Positions 51,552 through 61,535 of a DNA stretch of 64,000 nucleotides are shown here, one piece after another (the first letter of the stretch is position 1; every line of letters starts with the position of its first letter). The DNA comes from DATATJ01 sp963789075 (GTDB lineage Bacteria > Acidobacteriota > Vicinamibacteria > Vicinamibacterales > CAVVIG01): NCBI GenBank assembly GCA_963789075.1, contig CAWBJQ010000014.1, positions 620,001 to 684,000 of the forward strand, written 5' to 3'. Below the pieces are notes generated by a model, which did not search any database, was not told the origin of the DNA, and saw nothing but the letters and a program-made list of their open reading frames with translations. The position numbers and the translations under genes are program-made.

Positions 51552-52486
51552 CCGATGTCTACGCCGCCCGCCAGCGGATCGCCCACGTCATCAGGCCGAC
51601 GCCGCTGATGCGGCACCCGCTCCTGGTTCAGGAGACGGGCCTCGATGTTCGCGTCAAGCACGAGAATCACAATCCCACGGGCGCTTTCAAGGTGCGCGGG
51701 GGCGCGAATCTGATCGCGAGCCTGTCGGCTGCGGAGCGGCACGGCGTCATCACCGCGACGACGGGCAATCACGGGCAGTCGATCGCGCTCGCCTGCGGGC
51801 GCGAGCACGTGCCCTGCACGATCGTCGTGCCGCTCGGCAACAACCCGGAAAAGAACGCCGCCATGCGCGCGCTCGGCGCCGAGCTGATCGAATTCGGGAA
51901 GGATTTCGACGAAGCGCGGGAAAAGGTGGAGCAGCTCCAGCTCGAGCGCGGGCTTCGGTACATCCACTCGGCCAACGAGCCGCTGCTGATTGCGGGCGTG
52001 GCGACCTACGCGCTCGAAATCTTCGAAGAGCAGCCGGACACCGACGTGATCATCGTGCCGATCGGCGGCGGCAGCGGCGCGTGCGGCTGCTGCATCGTCC
52101 GCTCCGGCATCGGGAGCCTCGCGCGCGTGATCGGCGTGCAGGCCACGCGCGCGGACGCGTTCGCGCGATCGTGGCAGACCGGCACGCGCCTGGTCGGCGA
52201 GATCGCCGACACGTTCGCCGAAGGCATGGCGACGCGCGTGACGTTCGACCTCACGTTCGAGATTCTCCGGACGCAGCTCGATGCGATCGTCACGCTCAGC
52301 GAGGAAGAATTGCGCGAGGGCGTCCGCCTCGCGCTCCGGACCACGCACAATCTCGCCGAGGGCGCCGGCGCCGCGTCGCTGGCGGCCGCGATGAAGCTGC
52401 GCGGCGAGCTCGCCGGCAAGCACGTCGTCTGCGTGATGAGCGGCGGCAACATCGATCAGGCGACGTTGGCGCGAACGCTGGGCTGA
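51533..52486 (+). CDS. Threonine/serine dehydratase (PLP fold type II)
   Basis: The product (317 aa) is a PLP enzyme of the tryptophan-synthase-beta fold. The Schiff-base lysine is K53 in NPTGAFKVRGG, the substrate loop is TTGNHGQSIALAC, and the phosphate-binding loop is GGGSGACG (often GGGGL). It lacks the C-terminal ACT regulatory domain of biosynthetic IlvA, matching catabolic dehydratases and serine racemase-like members. The exact substrate is open. Start at 51533 (ATG) inside the end of the GDPD gene implies coupled translation. Confidence 0.88.
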   Translation: MPIPSLTDVYAARQRIAHVIRPTPLMRHPLLVQETGLDVRVKHENHNPTGAFKVRGGANLIASLSAAERHGVITATTGNHGQSIALACGREHVPCTIVVPLGNNPEKNAAMRALGAELIEFGKDFDEAREKVEQLQLERGLRYIHSANEPLLIAGVATYALEIFEEQPDTDVIIVPIGGGSGACGCCIVRSGIGSLARVIGVQATRADAFARSWQTGTRLVGEIADTFAEGMATRVTFDLTFEILRTQLDAIVTLSEEELREGVRLALRTTHNLAEGAGAASLAAAMKLRGELAGKHVVCVMSGGNIDQATLARTLG

Positions 52487-52561
52487 CCTGTCCGCCGGAG
52501 CCTTGGCGGAGGTGGAAGCCTTCGCGCTACAACGACGAAGAAGCGCACGCTCGGCTGATCA

Positions 52562-52669
52562 AACCACGACGCTCACTGAGCAAACCACGAAGCTCACGAA
52601 GACACGTGGTTCGCAGTCACCATGAGCGGATACCCGATCTGCTGTCGTGGCTTCGTGCCTTCGTGGTTA
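52562..52669. repeat. AACCACGAAG palindromic repeat with an ACCATGAGCGG core
   Basis: AAACCACGA and CACGAAGCTCACGAAGACAC words on the left are mirrored by GTGGCTTCGTGCCTTCGTGG on the right. The core CACCATGAGCGGATACCCG reappears inverted at 53424-53527. The two copies flank the tonB gene. Confidence 0.8.
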
Positions 52670-52682
52670 AAGAACTCTCCGT

Positions 52683-53367
52683 CTACGGTTTGAGCGTGAA
52701 GTTCACCGTGACGGTCATCACGATCGGCACCGGCTCGCCGTTCAGCAGCGTCGGCGTGAAGCGCCACTGGCGCACGGCGTCGACGGCTGCCTGATCGAGC
52801 GTCGGAATCGATCGCAGGACGCGCACCGAGTCGACGCGCCCGTGCGCATCGATCACGGCCTCGAGAATCACGACGCCCTCCACGTGCGCCGCGCGCGCCA
52901 GATTCGGATACACCGGCGCGACGTTGAGGAGTTTCGCCGGCGGCTGCATGCCCGAGCGCAGGCGAACGGGCGCCGCTGGCGTGGGCGGCGGAGGCGCCGG
53001 CCGCTCGACGCGGCCGACCACATCGAGGCCGCTACCGCCGCCGCTGTGCTCGATGCTGAGGACCTCCGGCGCCGGCGTCGCCCCTTCGTTTCCTGTTTCC
53101 GGCGCCACGCCGTTTGGCGCGACGATCGGCGCCAAGCTGGCCGGCGACGTCATGGCCGGCGTGTTGTCGTTGCTGGCGCGACGGACGTGCGGCGTGGGAG
53201 GCAGCGTGATGTCGACCAGATGTACCATGCGTTGATCGTCGAAGATCAGCGGCCGCCGCGGCGTCGGCAACGTGCCCACCGCGAACAGCTGCGCGACGAT
53301 GATGATGGAGAGCAGCGACGCCGTGAACGAGGAGCGAGAGAAACGCGAGCGCGCGGCGGTGCGGCAT
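52683..53367 (-). CDS. TonB family energy transducer (one frameshift)
   Basis: The protein is about 228 aa. The start at 53367 is supported by CAGGAGG immediately upstream and gives an N-terminal membrane anchor, HRRALAFLSLLVHGVLLSIIIVAQLFAVG, once an extra base at 53316 (GTC/GTG) is removed. A Pro-rich periplasmic spacer (RPAPPPPTPAAPVRL) precedes the TonB C-terminal domain: LLNVAPVYPNLARAAHVEGVVILEAVIDAHGRVDSVRVLRS and AVDAVRQWRFTPTLLNGEPV. It could power the TonB receptors at 22099 and 30875. Flanked on both sides by copies of the same palindromic repeat. Confidence 0.85.
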
Positions 53368-53423
53368 GGCGGCCTCCTGTTGTCATGTTGGACACCAGGT
53401 CGCTCGAGAGGTTCCACAACCGC

Positions 53424-53527
53424 AAATCACGAAGGCACGAAGGACGCGTCACGACAGGCTCGGACGAGCGGGTATCCGCTCATGGTGAGCTTGTCGAACT
53501 CTCGTGTCTTCGTGTTCTTTGTGGTTC
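53424..53527. repeat. CACGAAGG palindromic repeat, inverted copy of the 52562 element
   Basis: ATCACGAAGGCACGAAGG is mirrored by GTGTCTTCGTGTTCTTTGTG; the centre contains CGGGTATCCGCTCATGGTGA, the reverse complement of the core at 52562-52669. Confidence 0.8.
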
Positions 53528-53533
53528 AAAACG

Positions 53534-54245
53534 CTAGCGGCGAAGCTCGCGCCGCACGACGCGGAAGACATCGTCCATCATGCGCGGCGTCAGCTTGCCG
53601 GTGTTCGTGTTCTGGCGGCTCGGATGGTAGCAGCCGACGAGCGTCAGCCCGTTCGGCAGCTCGATGCGCGACGCCGTGACCGAACGGCGGGCGCGGCCGG
53701 ACGACCACGCCCCGCGCGCTTCAGCAGCTGCAGATACGCATCGAATCCAATCTTGCCGAGCGCGACGACGACGCGGACGCGCGGCAGCGCGGCGATCTCC
53801 ACTTCGAGATGCGGCAGGCAGCGCGCGATCTCTTCGGGCGTCGGCTTGTTGTCGGGCGGCGCGCAGCGCACCGCCGCGGCGATGAACGCGTCGCGTCAGC
53901 TGCAGTCCATCGTCGGGACGTTGTGACTCGTCGGGATGTTCGCAAAGCCGGCACGATGCAGCGCGGACATCAGGAAGTCGCCGGAGCCGCCGACGCCGTC
54001 GCCGGTGAACACGCGTCCGGTGCGGTTCGCGCCGTGCGCGGCGGGCGCCAGGCCGACCAGCAGCACGCGCGCGCGCGGATCGCCGAATCCCGGAACCGGC
54101 CGTGCCCAGTAGGTGTCGTCGCGAAACGCGCGGCGCTTCTCGCGCCGATACGTCGACAGTACGTCCGCAGCCGCGGGCACAACGCTCGCACGACACGATC
54201 TGCTGCCGGACCTCCGTCAGGGTGAATCTCGGTCGATTCGGTCAT
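53534..54245 (-). CDS. Uracil-DNA glycosylase, family 5 (UDGb), several frameshifts
   Basis: This DNA-repair enzyme of about 235 aa removes uracil and related lesions. Corrected reading gives an N-terminal cysteine segment (ALCPRLRTYCR), then FRDDTYWARPVPGFGDPRARVLLVGLAPAAHGANRTGRVFTGDGVGGSGDFL, where motif A GLAPAAHGANRTGR is typical of family 5, the AAVRCAPPDNKPTPEEI cluster ligand region, and motif B with CYHPSRQNTNTGKL. Four cysteines probably bind a 4Fe-4S cluster. Extra bases or small deletions occur near 53690, 53897, 54130 and 54140. The start MTESTEIHPDGG at 54245 is the earliest sensible ATG. Confidence 0.82.
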
Positions 54246-54335
54246 CTGGTTATTCGGTTACTGGTGTCAGAGCAATGAACGCAAATCGCCCAGATGACCA
54301 AATGGCCGAATGACGCAAATAAACAGATGGTTACA
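54241..54335. repeat. AT-rich word repeat (GGTTATTCGGTTAC / GACCAAATGGCC)
   Basis: CATCTGGTTATTCGGTTAC on the left is approximately mirrored by GATGACCAAATGGCCGAATG on the right. It resembles the element at 2430-2514 and lies in the 248-bp space between the uracil-DNA glycosylase and aceE genes. The rest of that space shows no clear promoter. Confidence 0.6.
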
Positions 54336-54493
54336 ATAGTGGTTGGCCTACAGCCTAAGGGCAGTCTGCCGACATTTAGACCAGGGATCAATGTCGTCCG
54401 AGCACGGTCGGCTTCCCGCGCGGTGCAGAGCGGCGCGACAGCATGCACCGCCGAGGGACGACAAATCCGACGAGTTGAAAGGATTCCCTTATC

Positions 54494-57177
54494 TTGAGAA
54501 ACATTGCGCCCAAAGACGCCGCCGAGCTCGACGCCGTCGAAACCCGCGAATGGCTCGATTCGCTTGATTATGTGCTGCAGAGCGGCGGCCCGGTCAAAGT
54601 CGCCCGCCTGCTGCGCGAGCTGACCATCCACGCGCGCCAGAACGGCGTCAAGCTGCCGTTCACCGCCAACACGCCCTACATCAACACGATCCCCGCCGAC
54701 GAGCAGGCGCTGATGCCCGGCAGCCGCGACATCGAGCGCCGCATCAAGAGCCTCGTCCGCTGGAACGCGGTGGCGATGGTCGTCCGCGCGAACAAGGCGG
54801 AAGACGGCATCGGCGGCCACATCTCGACGTTCGCCTCGTCGGCGACGCTGTACGAAGTCGGCTTCAACCATTTCTTCAAGGGCCACGACGAGCAGCGACG
54901 GCGACATCATCTTCTTCCAGGGCCACGCCGCGCCCGGCATCTACGCGCGCGCGTTCCTCGAAGGGCGCATCGACGAAACGCACCTCGAGAACTTCCGCCG
55001 CGAGACTGAAACCGGGCGGCGGCCTCTCGTCGTACCCGCATCCGTGGCTGATGCCGGATTTCTGGGAATTCCCGACGGTGTCGATGGGGCTCGGGCCGAT
55101 CATGGCGATCTACCAGGCGCGCTTCATGCGCTACCTCGAGGATCGCGGCCTCACGCCGAAATCGGACGCGAAGGTCTGGGCGTTCCTCGGCGACGGCGAA
55201 ACCGACGAACCGGAAGCGCTCGGCGCGATCACGCTGCCCTCGCGCGAAAAGCTCGACAACCTGATCTTCGTCATCAACTGCAACCTCCAGCGTCTCGACG
55301 GTCCGGTGCGCGGCAACGGCCAGATCATCCAGGAGCTCGAAGCGGCGTTCCGCGGCGCCGGCTGGAACGTGATCAAGGTCATCTGGGGCCGCGAGTGGGA
55401 TCCGCTGCTGGCCAAGGATCGCGACGGCCTGCTCGTCAAGCGCATGGGCGAGATCGTCGACGGCGAGTATCAGAAGTACGCCGTCGATCCGACGGCGCCT
55501 ACGTCCGCGAGCACTTCTTGGGCACGGACCCGCAGCTGCTCGACATGGTCAAGCACCTGTCCGACGATCAGCTGAAGAAGCTGACGCTCGGCGGGCACGA
55601 TCCGATCAAGGTGTACGCCGCCTACAAGGCGGCGATGGAGCACAAGGGCGCGCCGACCGTGATCCTCGCGCGCACCATCAAGGGCTACGGCCTCGGCGAA
55701 GCGGGCGAAGGCAAGAACATCACGCACCAGCAGAAGAAGATGAACGAAGAGGAGCTGCGCGCGTTCCGCACCCGCTTCGGCATTCCCGATCGCCGACGCC
55801 GACATCGCGAAGACGCCGTTCTACCGTCCCGCCGAAGACAGCATCGAAGTGCGCTACATGCGCGAGCGGCGCAAGGCGCTCGGCGGGTTCGTGCCGAGCC
55901 GCAAGGTGCGAACCGAACCGCTGAAGGCCGTGCTCGGGCGAGCTCTTCGAGGAGTTCTACAAGGGCACCGACGGCCGCAAGGCGTCGACGACGATGGTGT
56001 TCGTGCGGCTGCTGTCGAAGCTGCTGCGCGACAAGGAGATCGGCAAGCTCGTCGTGCCGATCGTGCCCGACGAAGCGCGCACGTTCGGCATGGAGGCGCT
56101 GTTCCGCGCAGGTCGGCATCTACTCGCACGTCGGCCAGGTCTACGAGCCGGTCGACATGGACACGCTGCTCTATTACAAGGAAGCGACGGACGGTCAGAT
56201 TCTCGAGGAAGGCATCAACGAGGCCGGATCGATGTCGTCGTTCATCGCCGCCGGCACGGCCTACGCGACGCACGGCGTGAACACGATTCCGTTCTTCATC
56301 TTCTATTCGATGTTCGGCTTCCAGCGCATCGGCGACCTGATCTGGGCCGCCGCCGATTCGCGCACGCGCGGCTTCCTGCTCGGCGGCACCGCCGGGCCGG
56401 ACGACGCTGGCCGGCGAAGGGCTGCAGCACCAGGACGGCCACAGCCATCTGCTCGCGTACCCGGTGCCGAACCTGCGTCGCCTACGATCCGGCGTTCGCC
56501 TACGAGCTCGCGGTGATCATCGAGGACGGCATCCGCCGGATGTACGTCGACGGGGAGAGCATCTTCTATTACCTGACGGTGATGAACGAGCAGTACGCGA
56601 TGCCGCCGATGCCGGAGGGGAGCACGACGGCATCCTGAAGGGTCTCTACCGCTTCCGCGCCTCGTCGAAGAGCGACGCGAAGCACCGCGCGCAGCTGCTC
56701 GGCAGCGGCGCGATCCTGCCCGAGGTGATCAAGGCGCAGGAGATCCTCGAGTCGAAGTACAACGTCGGCGCCGACGTCTGGAGCGTCACGAGCTACGGCG
56801 AGCTCTATCGCGACGGCCACGCCTGCGAGCGATGGAACATGCTGCACCCCGGTGAGACGCCGCGCGTGCCGTACGTCACGCAGTGCCTCAAGGACGCGCC
56901 GGGCGTCTTCGTCGCCGCGTCCGACTACGTGAAGGCGCTCACCGATTCGATCGATCGGTGGCTGCCGCGGCCGATCGCGACGCTCGGCACCGATGGCTTC
57001 GGCCGCAGCGAGACGCGCGCAGGCCTGCGCGAGTTCTTCGAAGTGGACTACCGTTACGTCATCGTCGCCACGCTCGCGGCGCTGGCACGCGACGGCAAGA
57101 TCGCGGCGTCGGTCGTGGAGCAGGCGATCAAGGCGCATAATATCAATCCCGAGAAGGCCAATCCCGCCATCTCGTGA
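54494..57177 (+). CDS. aceE: Pyruvate dehydrogenase E1 component, homodimeric type (several frameshifts)
   Basis: The enzyme (about 890 aa) is the thiamin-diphosphate E1 that decarboxylates pyruvate and acetylates the E2 lipoyl group. Motifs: RWNAVAMVVRANK, GDIIFFQGHAAPGIYARAFLEG, GDGETDEPEALGAI (ThDP-binding GDG), INCNLQRLDGPVRGN, KGYGLGEAGEGKNI, PDEARTFGMEALFRQVGIYS, PFFIFYSMFGFQRIGDLIWAA and GEGLQHQDGHSH, closely paralleling E. coli AceE. Extra bases occur, for example after CAG (near 54895), GAG (55003), CCC, GGG, CGC and CTG, with a homopolymer deletion near 56620. The start is TTG at 54494 with AAAGGA upstream. It is the first gene of the complex, followed by aceF and lpdA. Confidence 0.93.
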
Positions 57178-57192
57178 CGACAACCTACTAGT

Positions 57193-57280
57193 AACCACGG
57201 AGGACACGGAGGACACAAAGGAAGAAATCTGGTTGCGTACCCGATTGAACCTCCGTGTCCCCTGTGTCCTCTGTGGTGGA
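57193..57280. repeat. GGAGGACAC word repeat between aceE and aceF
   Basis: AACCACGGAGGACACGGAGG and CCCCTGTGTCCTCTGTGGTG are inverted arms around a 40-nt spacer. The right arm ends 9 bp before the GTG of aceF. The arms could pair in the operon mRNA. Confidence 0.8.
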
Positions 57281-57289
57281 GAGCGTTTC

Positions 57290-58765
57290 GTGGCAACTGA
57301 TTTCACTCTTCCAGAGCTCGGTGAGCAAATCGACAGCGGCGACGTGCTGCGCGTGCTCGTGAAGCCGGGCGACACGCTGACGAAAGATCAGGCGGTACTC
57401 GAGCTCGAGACCGACAAGGCCACGATCGAAGTGCCCTCGTCGATCGCTGGCGTCGTCAAGGAAATCAAGGTCAAGGCCGGCGACAAGGTCAAAGTCGGCC
57501 AGGCGATTCTGAGCGTCGAGGACGGCGCGGGCGCCGCGCCTGCCGCGCCGAAGCCGGCCAGCGCGAATGCAGGAGCCGGCGAAGGCGGGAAAGCGGGCGG
57601 TGCGAAGCCCGCCGCGCGCGACGCCGCGAAACCCGCGTCTGCCGAGAAGAGCCAGGCCGCGTCCGCGCTGAGGCGGGACGTTGAAAAAGTCCCCGATATG
57701 CAGCCGGACGTGCAGGGCCGCGACCGATCGGTCGAGACCGATAAAGGCGGCGTCAAGGAAGAAGAGCCGGCGACCGAGACGCCGTCGCGCGGACAGAAAG
57801 TAGTCGACATCAGCCGCGGCGCGCGTCCAGTCGCCGACGCGGCCGCGAGCGACTCGAGGACCGAGGCGCCGCCGGCGCCCGCGGCACCTTCCGTCCGGCG
57901 GATGGCGCGCGAGCTCGGCGTCGAGATCGATCAGGTTGTCGGCACTGGGGAGAGCGGCCGGATTTCGGTCGAGGACGTCAAAGAGCACGTCAAACGCCTG
58001 GTGAGCGGCGCGGGCCGCGGCGGCGGTCCGGCAGCCGAGCCGCTCCCCGATTTCTCGCGCTGGGGTGAGGTCGAGCGTCAGCCGATGCGCGCCGTGCGCC
58101 GCAAGACAGCGGAGCATCTGAGCAGCGCGTGGGCGACCATTCCGCACGTGACGCAGCACGATCTCGCCGATGTCACGGCCCTCGAGGAGCTGCGCAAACG
58201 CTACGCGAAGCAGACCGAAGCGGCCGGCGGCGCGCTCACGGTGACCGCGATCGCGGTGAAAGTCGTGGCGGCGGCCCTGAAAGTCTTCCCGCAGTTCAAC
58301 GCGTCGATCGACATGGCGGCCGGCGAGCTGATCGTGAAGAAGTACGTCAACATCGGCGTCGCGGTGGACACCGACCGCGGCCTGCTGGTGCCGGTCATTC
58401 GGCACGCCGACTCCAAGAACATCATCCAGCTGTCAGTCGAGCTGTCGCAGCTGTCCGAAAAGGCGCGGTCGCGCAAGATTGCGCTCGACGAGATGCAGGG
58501 CGGCTGCTTCAGCATTTCGAATCTGGGCGGCATCGGCGGGACGTCATTCACGCCGATCGTCAACGCGCCGGAAGTCGCGATTCTCGGCATCTCGCGGGCG
58601 CGCATGGAGCCGGTCTACAAGGACGGCCAATTCGTGCCGCGGCTGATGCTGCCGCTCTCGCTGTCATACGACCACCGCGTCATCGATGGCGCCGATGGCA
58701 TCCGTTTCCTGCGCTGGGTCGTCGAGGCGCTCGAGCAGCCGTTTCTGCTGACGCTGCAGGGATAA
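57290..58765 (+). CDS. aceF: Dihydrolipoamide acetyltransferase (PDH E2)
   Basis: The product (491 aa) is the core acyltransferase of the pyruvate dehydrogenase complex. A single lipoyl domain has its lipoylated lysine at K43 (LETDKAT). An Ala/Pro/Lys-rich linker (about 78-200) leads to the peripheral subunit-binding domain (VRRMARELGVEIDQVVGTGESGRISVEDV, about 202-230), then the catalytic domain with FNASIDM, NLGGIGGTSFTPI and the active-site DHRVIDGADG. The GTG at 57290 was chosen because TDFTLPELG matches the usual E2 N-terminus. The frame is clean although aceE next to it is broken repeatedly. Confidence 0.95.
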   Translation: MATDFTLPELGEQIDSGDVLRVLVKPGDTLTKDQAVLELETDKATIEVPSSIAGVVKEIKVKAGDKVKVGQAILSVEDGAGAAPAAPKPASANAGAGEGGKAGGAKPAARDAAKPASAEKSQAASALRRDVEKVPDMQPDVQGRDRSVETDKGGVKEEEPATETPSRGQKVVDISRGARPVADAAASDSRTEAPPAPAAPSVRRMARELGVEIDQVVGTGESGRISVEDVKEHVKRLVSGAGRGGGPAAEPLPDFSRWGEVERQPMRAVRRKTAEHLSSAWATIPHVTQHDLADVTALEELRKRYAKQTEAAGGALTVTAIAVKVVAAALKVFPQFNASIDMAAGELIVKKYVNIGVAVDTDRGLLVPVIRHADSKNIIQLSVELSQLSEKARSRKIALDEMQGGCFSISNLGGIGGTSFTPIVNAPEVAILGISRARMEPVYKDGQFVPRLMLPLSLSYDHRVIDGADGIRFLRWVVEALEQPFLLTLQG

Positions 58766-58771
58766 ACCTTC

Positions 58772-58859
58772 ATCGCGAAGTCACGGAGAACACGAAGGTC
58801 ACGAAGTCGAATTCGTCCAAGAACCTTCGTGATCCCCGTGTCCTTCGTGTCTTCGTGAT
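58772..58859. repeat. CACGAAG word repeat between aceF and lpdA
   Basis: CATCGCGAAGTCACGGAG and CACGAAGGTCACGAAGTC words face GTGTCCTTCGTGTCTTCGTG, ending 35 bp before the lpdA start. Same family as 17131-17216. Confidence 0.8.
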
Positions 58860-58893
58860 GGAAGATTGCTGAAATCACGCACAGTCGCTGATT

Positions 58894-60354
58894 ATGATCT
58901 CCATTCAACTCGTTGTCGTCGGCGGCGGCCCTGGCGGATACGCGGCCGCGTTTCTGGCCGCGGATCTCGGGCTCAGCGTCGCGCTCGTCGATCCGGAAGT
59001 GAACCCGGGCGGCGTCTGCGTCTATCGCGGCTGCATTCCGTCGAAGGCGCTGCTCCACGTCGCGAAAGTCATCGACGAGTCGCGCCACGCCAAGGCGTGG
59101 GGCGTCGAATTCGCGGAGCCGAACATCGACCTCGACAAGCTGCGCGACTTCAAGAACGGCGTCGTCGCGCGTTTGACCAGCGGGACCGGGCAGCTCGTCA
59201 AGTACCGGAAGGTGCAGTACCTCCGCGGCACGGCCACGCTCCTCGATGCGCACAACCTGCGCGTCGCGCTCACCGATGGCGGCGACGAGCAGGTCCAGTT
59301 CGAGCACGCGATTCTCGCCACCGGCTCCACGCCGGCGATGCCCGCGTCGCTGAAGCTCGACGATCCCCGCGTGATGGATTCCACCACGGCGCTCGATCTG
59401 CCCGACATTCCGAAGTCGCTGCTCGTCGTCGGCGGCGGCTACATCGGCCTCGAGCTCGGCACCGTGTACGCGACGCTCGGCAGCGCGGTGACCGTCGTCG
59501 AAATGACGCCTGGTCTGCTGCCCGGTGCGGATCGCGATCTCGTCGACGTCCTCGCCAAGCGCGTGGCGAAGACGATGAAGAGCGTGCTGCTGGACACGCG
59601 GGTGGTGACGATGAAAGCGGAGGCGAAGGGGATTCGCGTCACCTTCGAAGGTAAGGTCGATCCGAAGGAGCAGCTGTTCGATCGCGTGCTCGTCGCCGTC
59701 GGCCGCCGGCCGAACTCGGCGATTCCGGGGCTCGAGACGACCAACGTGCAGGTGGATCAGCGCGGCTTCATCATGGTCGACGAGCAGCGGCGCACGCACG
59801 AGCCGTCGATCTTCGCGATCGGCGACGTCGTCGGCGAGCCGATGCTCGCGCACAAGGCGTCGCACGAAGGTCGCGTCGCGGTCGAGGTGATTGCGGGGGA
59901 GAACGTCGCGTTCACGCCTCGCGCGATTCCCGCCGTCGTGTTTACCGATCCGGAGATCGCCTGGGCCGGACTGACCGAGGCGCAGGCGCAGAAGGAAGGC
60001 CGCGATGTGACGGTCGCGAAGTTTCCGTGGGCCGCGTCGGGCCGCGCGATCACGCTCGATCGCACTGACGGGCTCACCAAGCTCGTGCTCGATCCGGCGA
60101 CCGAGCGCATCCTCGGCGTCGGTCTCGTCGGGCCCGGTGCCGGCGAGCTGATCGCGGAGGGCGTCCTGGCGATCGAGATGGGCGCCAACGCCACCGACCT
60201 GAAGCTGTCGATCCATCCGCACCCCACGCTCACCGAGACGTTGATGGAGTCGGCCGAAGTGTTCTTCGGTCAGGCGACGCACGTTTACCGGCCGAAGCGG
60301 ACGACGAGGGCGGAAGGGCAGGTAGGGCGCGGATTTGTAGGCCGGGTCTTTTGA
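58894..60354 (+). CDS. lpdA: Dihydrolipoamide dehydrogenase (E3)
   Basis: The product (486 aa) is a flavoprotein disulfide reductase that reoxidises the lipoyl groups of E2. FAD motif VVVGGGPGGYAAAF, redox-active disulfide C42/C47 in GGVCVYRGCIPSK, NAD motif VVGGGYIGLELG, the second FAD segment IFAIGDVVGEPMLAHKASHEG, and the C-terminal HPHPTLTE with the catalytic His-Glu pair are all present. The frame is clean. It closes the aceE-aceF-lpdA operon; its stop codon lies inside a GC-rich hairpin. Confidence 0.96.
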   Translation: MISIQLVVVGGGPGGYAAAFLAADLGLSVALVDPEVNPGGVCVYRGCIPSKALLHVAKVIDESRHAKAWGVEFAEPNIDLDKLRDFKNGVVARLTSGTGQLVKYRKVQYLRGTATLLDAHNLRVALTDGGDEQVQFEHAILATGSTPAMPASLKLDDPRVMDSTTALDLPDIPKSLLVVGGGYIGLELGTVYATLGSAVTVVEMTPGLLPGADRDLVDVLAKRVAKTMKSVLLDTRVVTMKAEAKGIRVTFEGKVDPKEQLFDRVLVAVGRRPNSAIPGLETTNVQVDQRGFIMVDEQRRTHEPSIFAIGDVVGEPMLAHKASHEGRVAVEVIAGENVAFTPRAIPAVVFTDPEIAWAGLTEAQAQKEGRDVTVAKFPWAASGRAITLDRTDGLTKLVLDPATERILGVGLVGPGAGELIAEGVLAIEMGANATDLKLSIHPHPTLTETLMESAEVFFGQATHVYRPKRTTRAEGQVGRGFVGRVF

Positions 60355-60362
60355 GACCCGGC
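60341..60362. terminator. Hairpin overlapping the lpdA stop codon
   Basis: GCCGGGTCT pairs perfectly with AGACCCGGC around a TTTG loop. The TGA of lpdA is in the loop/right arm. It resembles the hairpin at 22064-22091 and lies between convergent lpdA and lipA. No T-tract follows. Confidence 0.6.
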
Positions 60363-60445
60363 GCGGAGGGTCCAGCAGAGACATTTCAGCGAAGGCGGAG
60401 AGGGTCCGGCGGCTGACGCCGAAGCGCGAAGGCTTGAGCGCGAGC

Positions 60446-61369
60446 TTACAGCATCGCAGCCGAGCGCCGCCGCCTTGCGTACGCGTCGGCGGTTTCGTGC
60501 GCGTGGTACGAGCTGCGCACGAGCGGACCCGACTCGACGTGCACGAACCCGAGATCGAGGGCGGCGCGTTTGAGGTCGGCGAACTCGTCCGGGTGGTAGT
60601 AGCGCACCATCTCGGCGTGCTCCGGAGTCGGGCGCAGGTACTGACCGATCGTCAGAATCTCGCAGCCGACGCTTCGCAGATCGGTGAACGTCGCGATCAG
60701 CTCCTCGCGCTCTTCGCCGAGGCCGACCATCAGGCCGGTTTTCGTCGGCACATCAGGCGCGTAGCGCCGCGCCCGATCGAGCAGCTCCAGCGTGCGGCCG
60801 TAGCGGCCGCCCGAACGCGCCATGCGGTAGAGCCGCGGCACCGTTTCGGTGTTGTGATTGAGCACGTCGGGCCGGGCGTCGAGCACCGTGTGCAGCGCCG
60901 CTTCGTTGCCCTGGAAATCGGGAATGAGGACTTCGATGCGGCACTCGGGCAGCCGCGCGCGCGTTTGGCGGATCGTCTCCGCGAAAATCGATGCGCCCCC
61001 GTCCTTCACGTCGTCGCGGTCGACCGAGGTGATCACCACGTAGTTGAGGTCGAGCGTCTGGATCGCGTGTGCGACGCGCTCCGGCTCGGCGAGGTCGAGC
61101 GCCGCCGGCCGGCCGTGAGATACCGCGCAGTACGAGCAGGCGCGCGTGCAGACGTCGCCGAGAATCATGAACGTCGCCGTGCCGTGGGCCCAGCATTCGC
61201 CGATGTTCGGGCAGCGCGCTTCTTCGCAGACGGTATTGAGCTGCAGATCGCGCATCAGCGATTTCAGGCGCAGATAGCTCGGCGAGCCGGGGGCGCGAAC
61301 CTTCAGCCATTCGGGCTTGGGGGCGCGCGGCAGCGCCGCCGCCGGAATGAGCGGGATAACGCGAGGCAT
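60446..61369 (-). CDS. lipA: Lipoyl synthase
   Basis: The product (307 aa) is the radical SAM enzyme that inserts two sulfurs into octanoyl groups, supplying the lipoyl cofactor of the adjacent E2. The auxiliary cluster cysteines are C48, C53 and C59 (CEEARCPNIGEC), the radical SAM cysteines C74, C78 and C81 (CTRACSYC), and the C-terminal RSSYHA holds the auxiliary-cluster Ser. The ATG lies 6 nt after a TATAAT box. It is convergent with lpdA; lipB is not in the window. Confidence 0.97.
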   Translation of the reverse strand: MPRVIPLIPAAALPRAPKPEWLKVRAPGSPSYLRLKSLMRDLQLNTVCEEARCPNIGECWAHGTATFMILGDVCTRACSYCAVSHGRPAALDLAEPERVAHAIQTLDLNYVVITSVDRDDVKDGGASIFAETIRQTRARLPECRIEVLIPDFQGNEAALHTVLDARPDVLNHNTETVPRLYRMARSGGRYGRTLELLDRARRYAPDVPTKTGLMVGLGEEREELIATFTDLRSVGCEILTIGQYLRPTPEHAEMVRYYHPDEFADLKRAALDLGFVHVESGPLVRSSYHAHETADAYARRRRSAAML

Positions 61370-61375
61370 CGAATC

Positions 61376-61381
61376 ATTATA
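61376..61381 (-). promoter_or_regulatory. -10 box (TATAAT) of a probable leaderless lipA promoter
   Basis: A perfect consensus TATAAT on the minus strand is followed by GATTCG and the lipA ATG, 6 nt later. No Shine-Dalgarno sequence. Confidence 0.7.
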
Positions 61382-61535
61382 TCGGCCGTACGCCCCTGCC
61401 GCCTACAGCGGTGCACGCGTCCGGCGATAGCCCCGTATCAGGGGGCCGGTGCTTCGTGCGGGTCGGTCTCGATGAGAGGATGATGGACCCGCGGATCGGT
61501 CGACCTTCGACCGCCGCGATGATAGATTGCACCGC

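Noticed and set aside
52562..53527. Insertion sequence carrying tonB between inverted repeats
   Set aside because: There is no transposase, no target-site duplication that I can see, and the same repeat occurs alone elsewhere.
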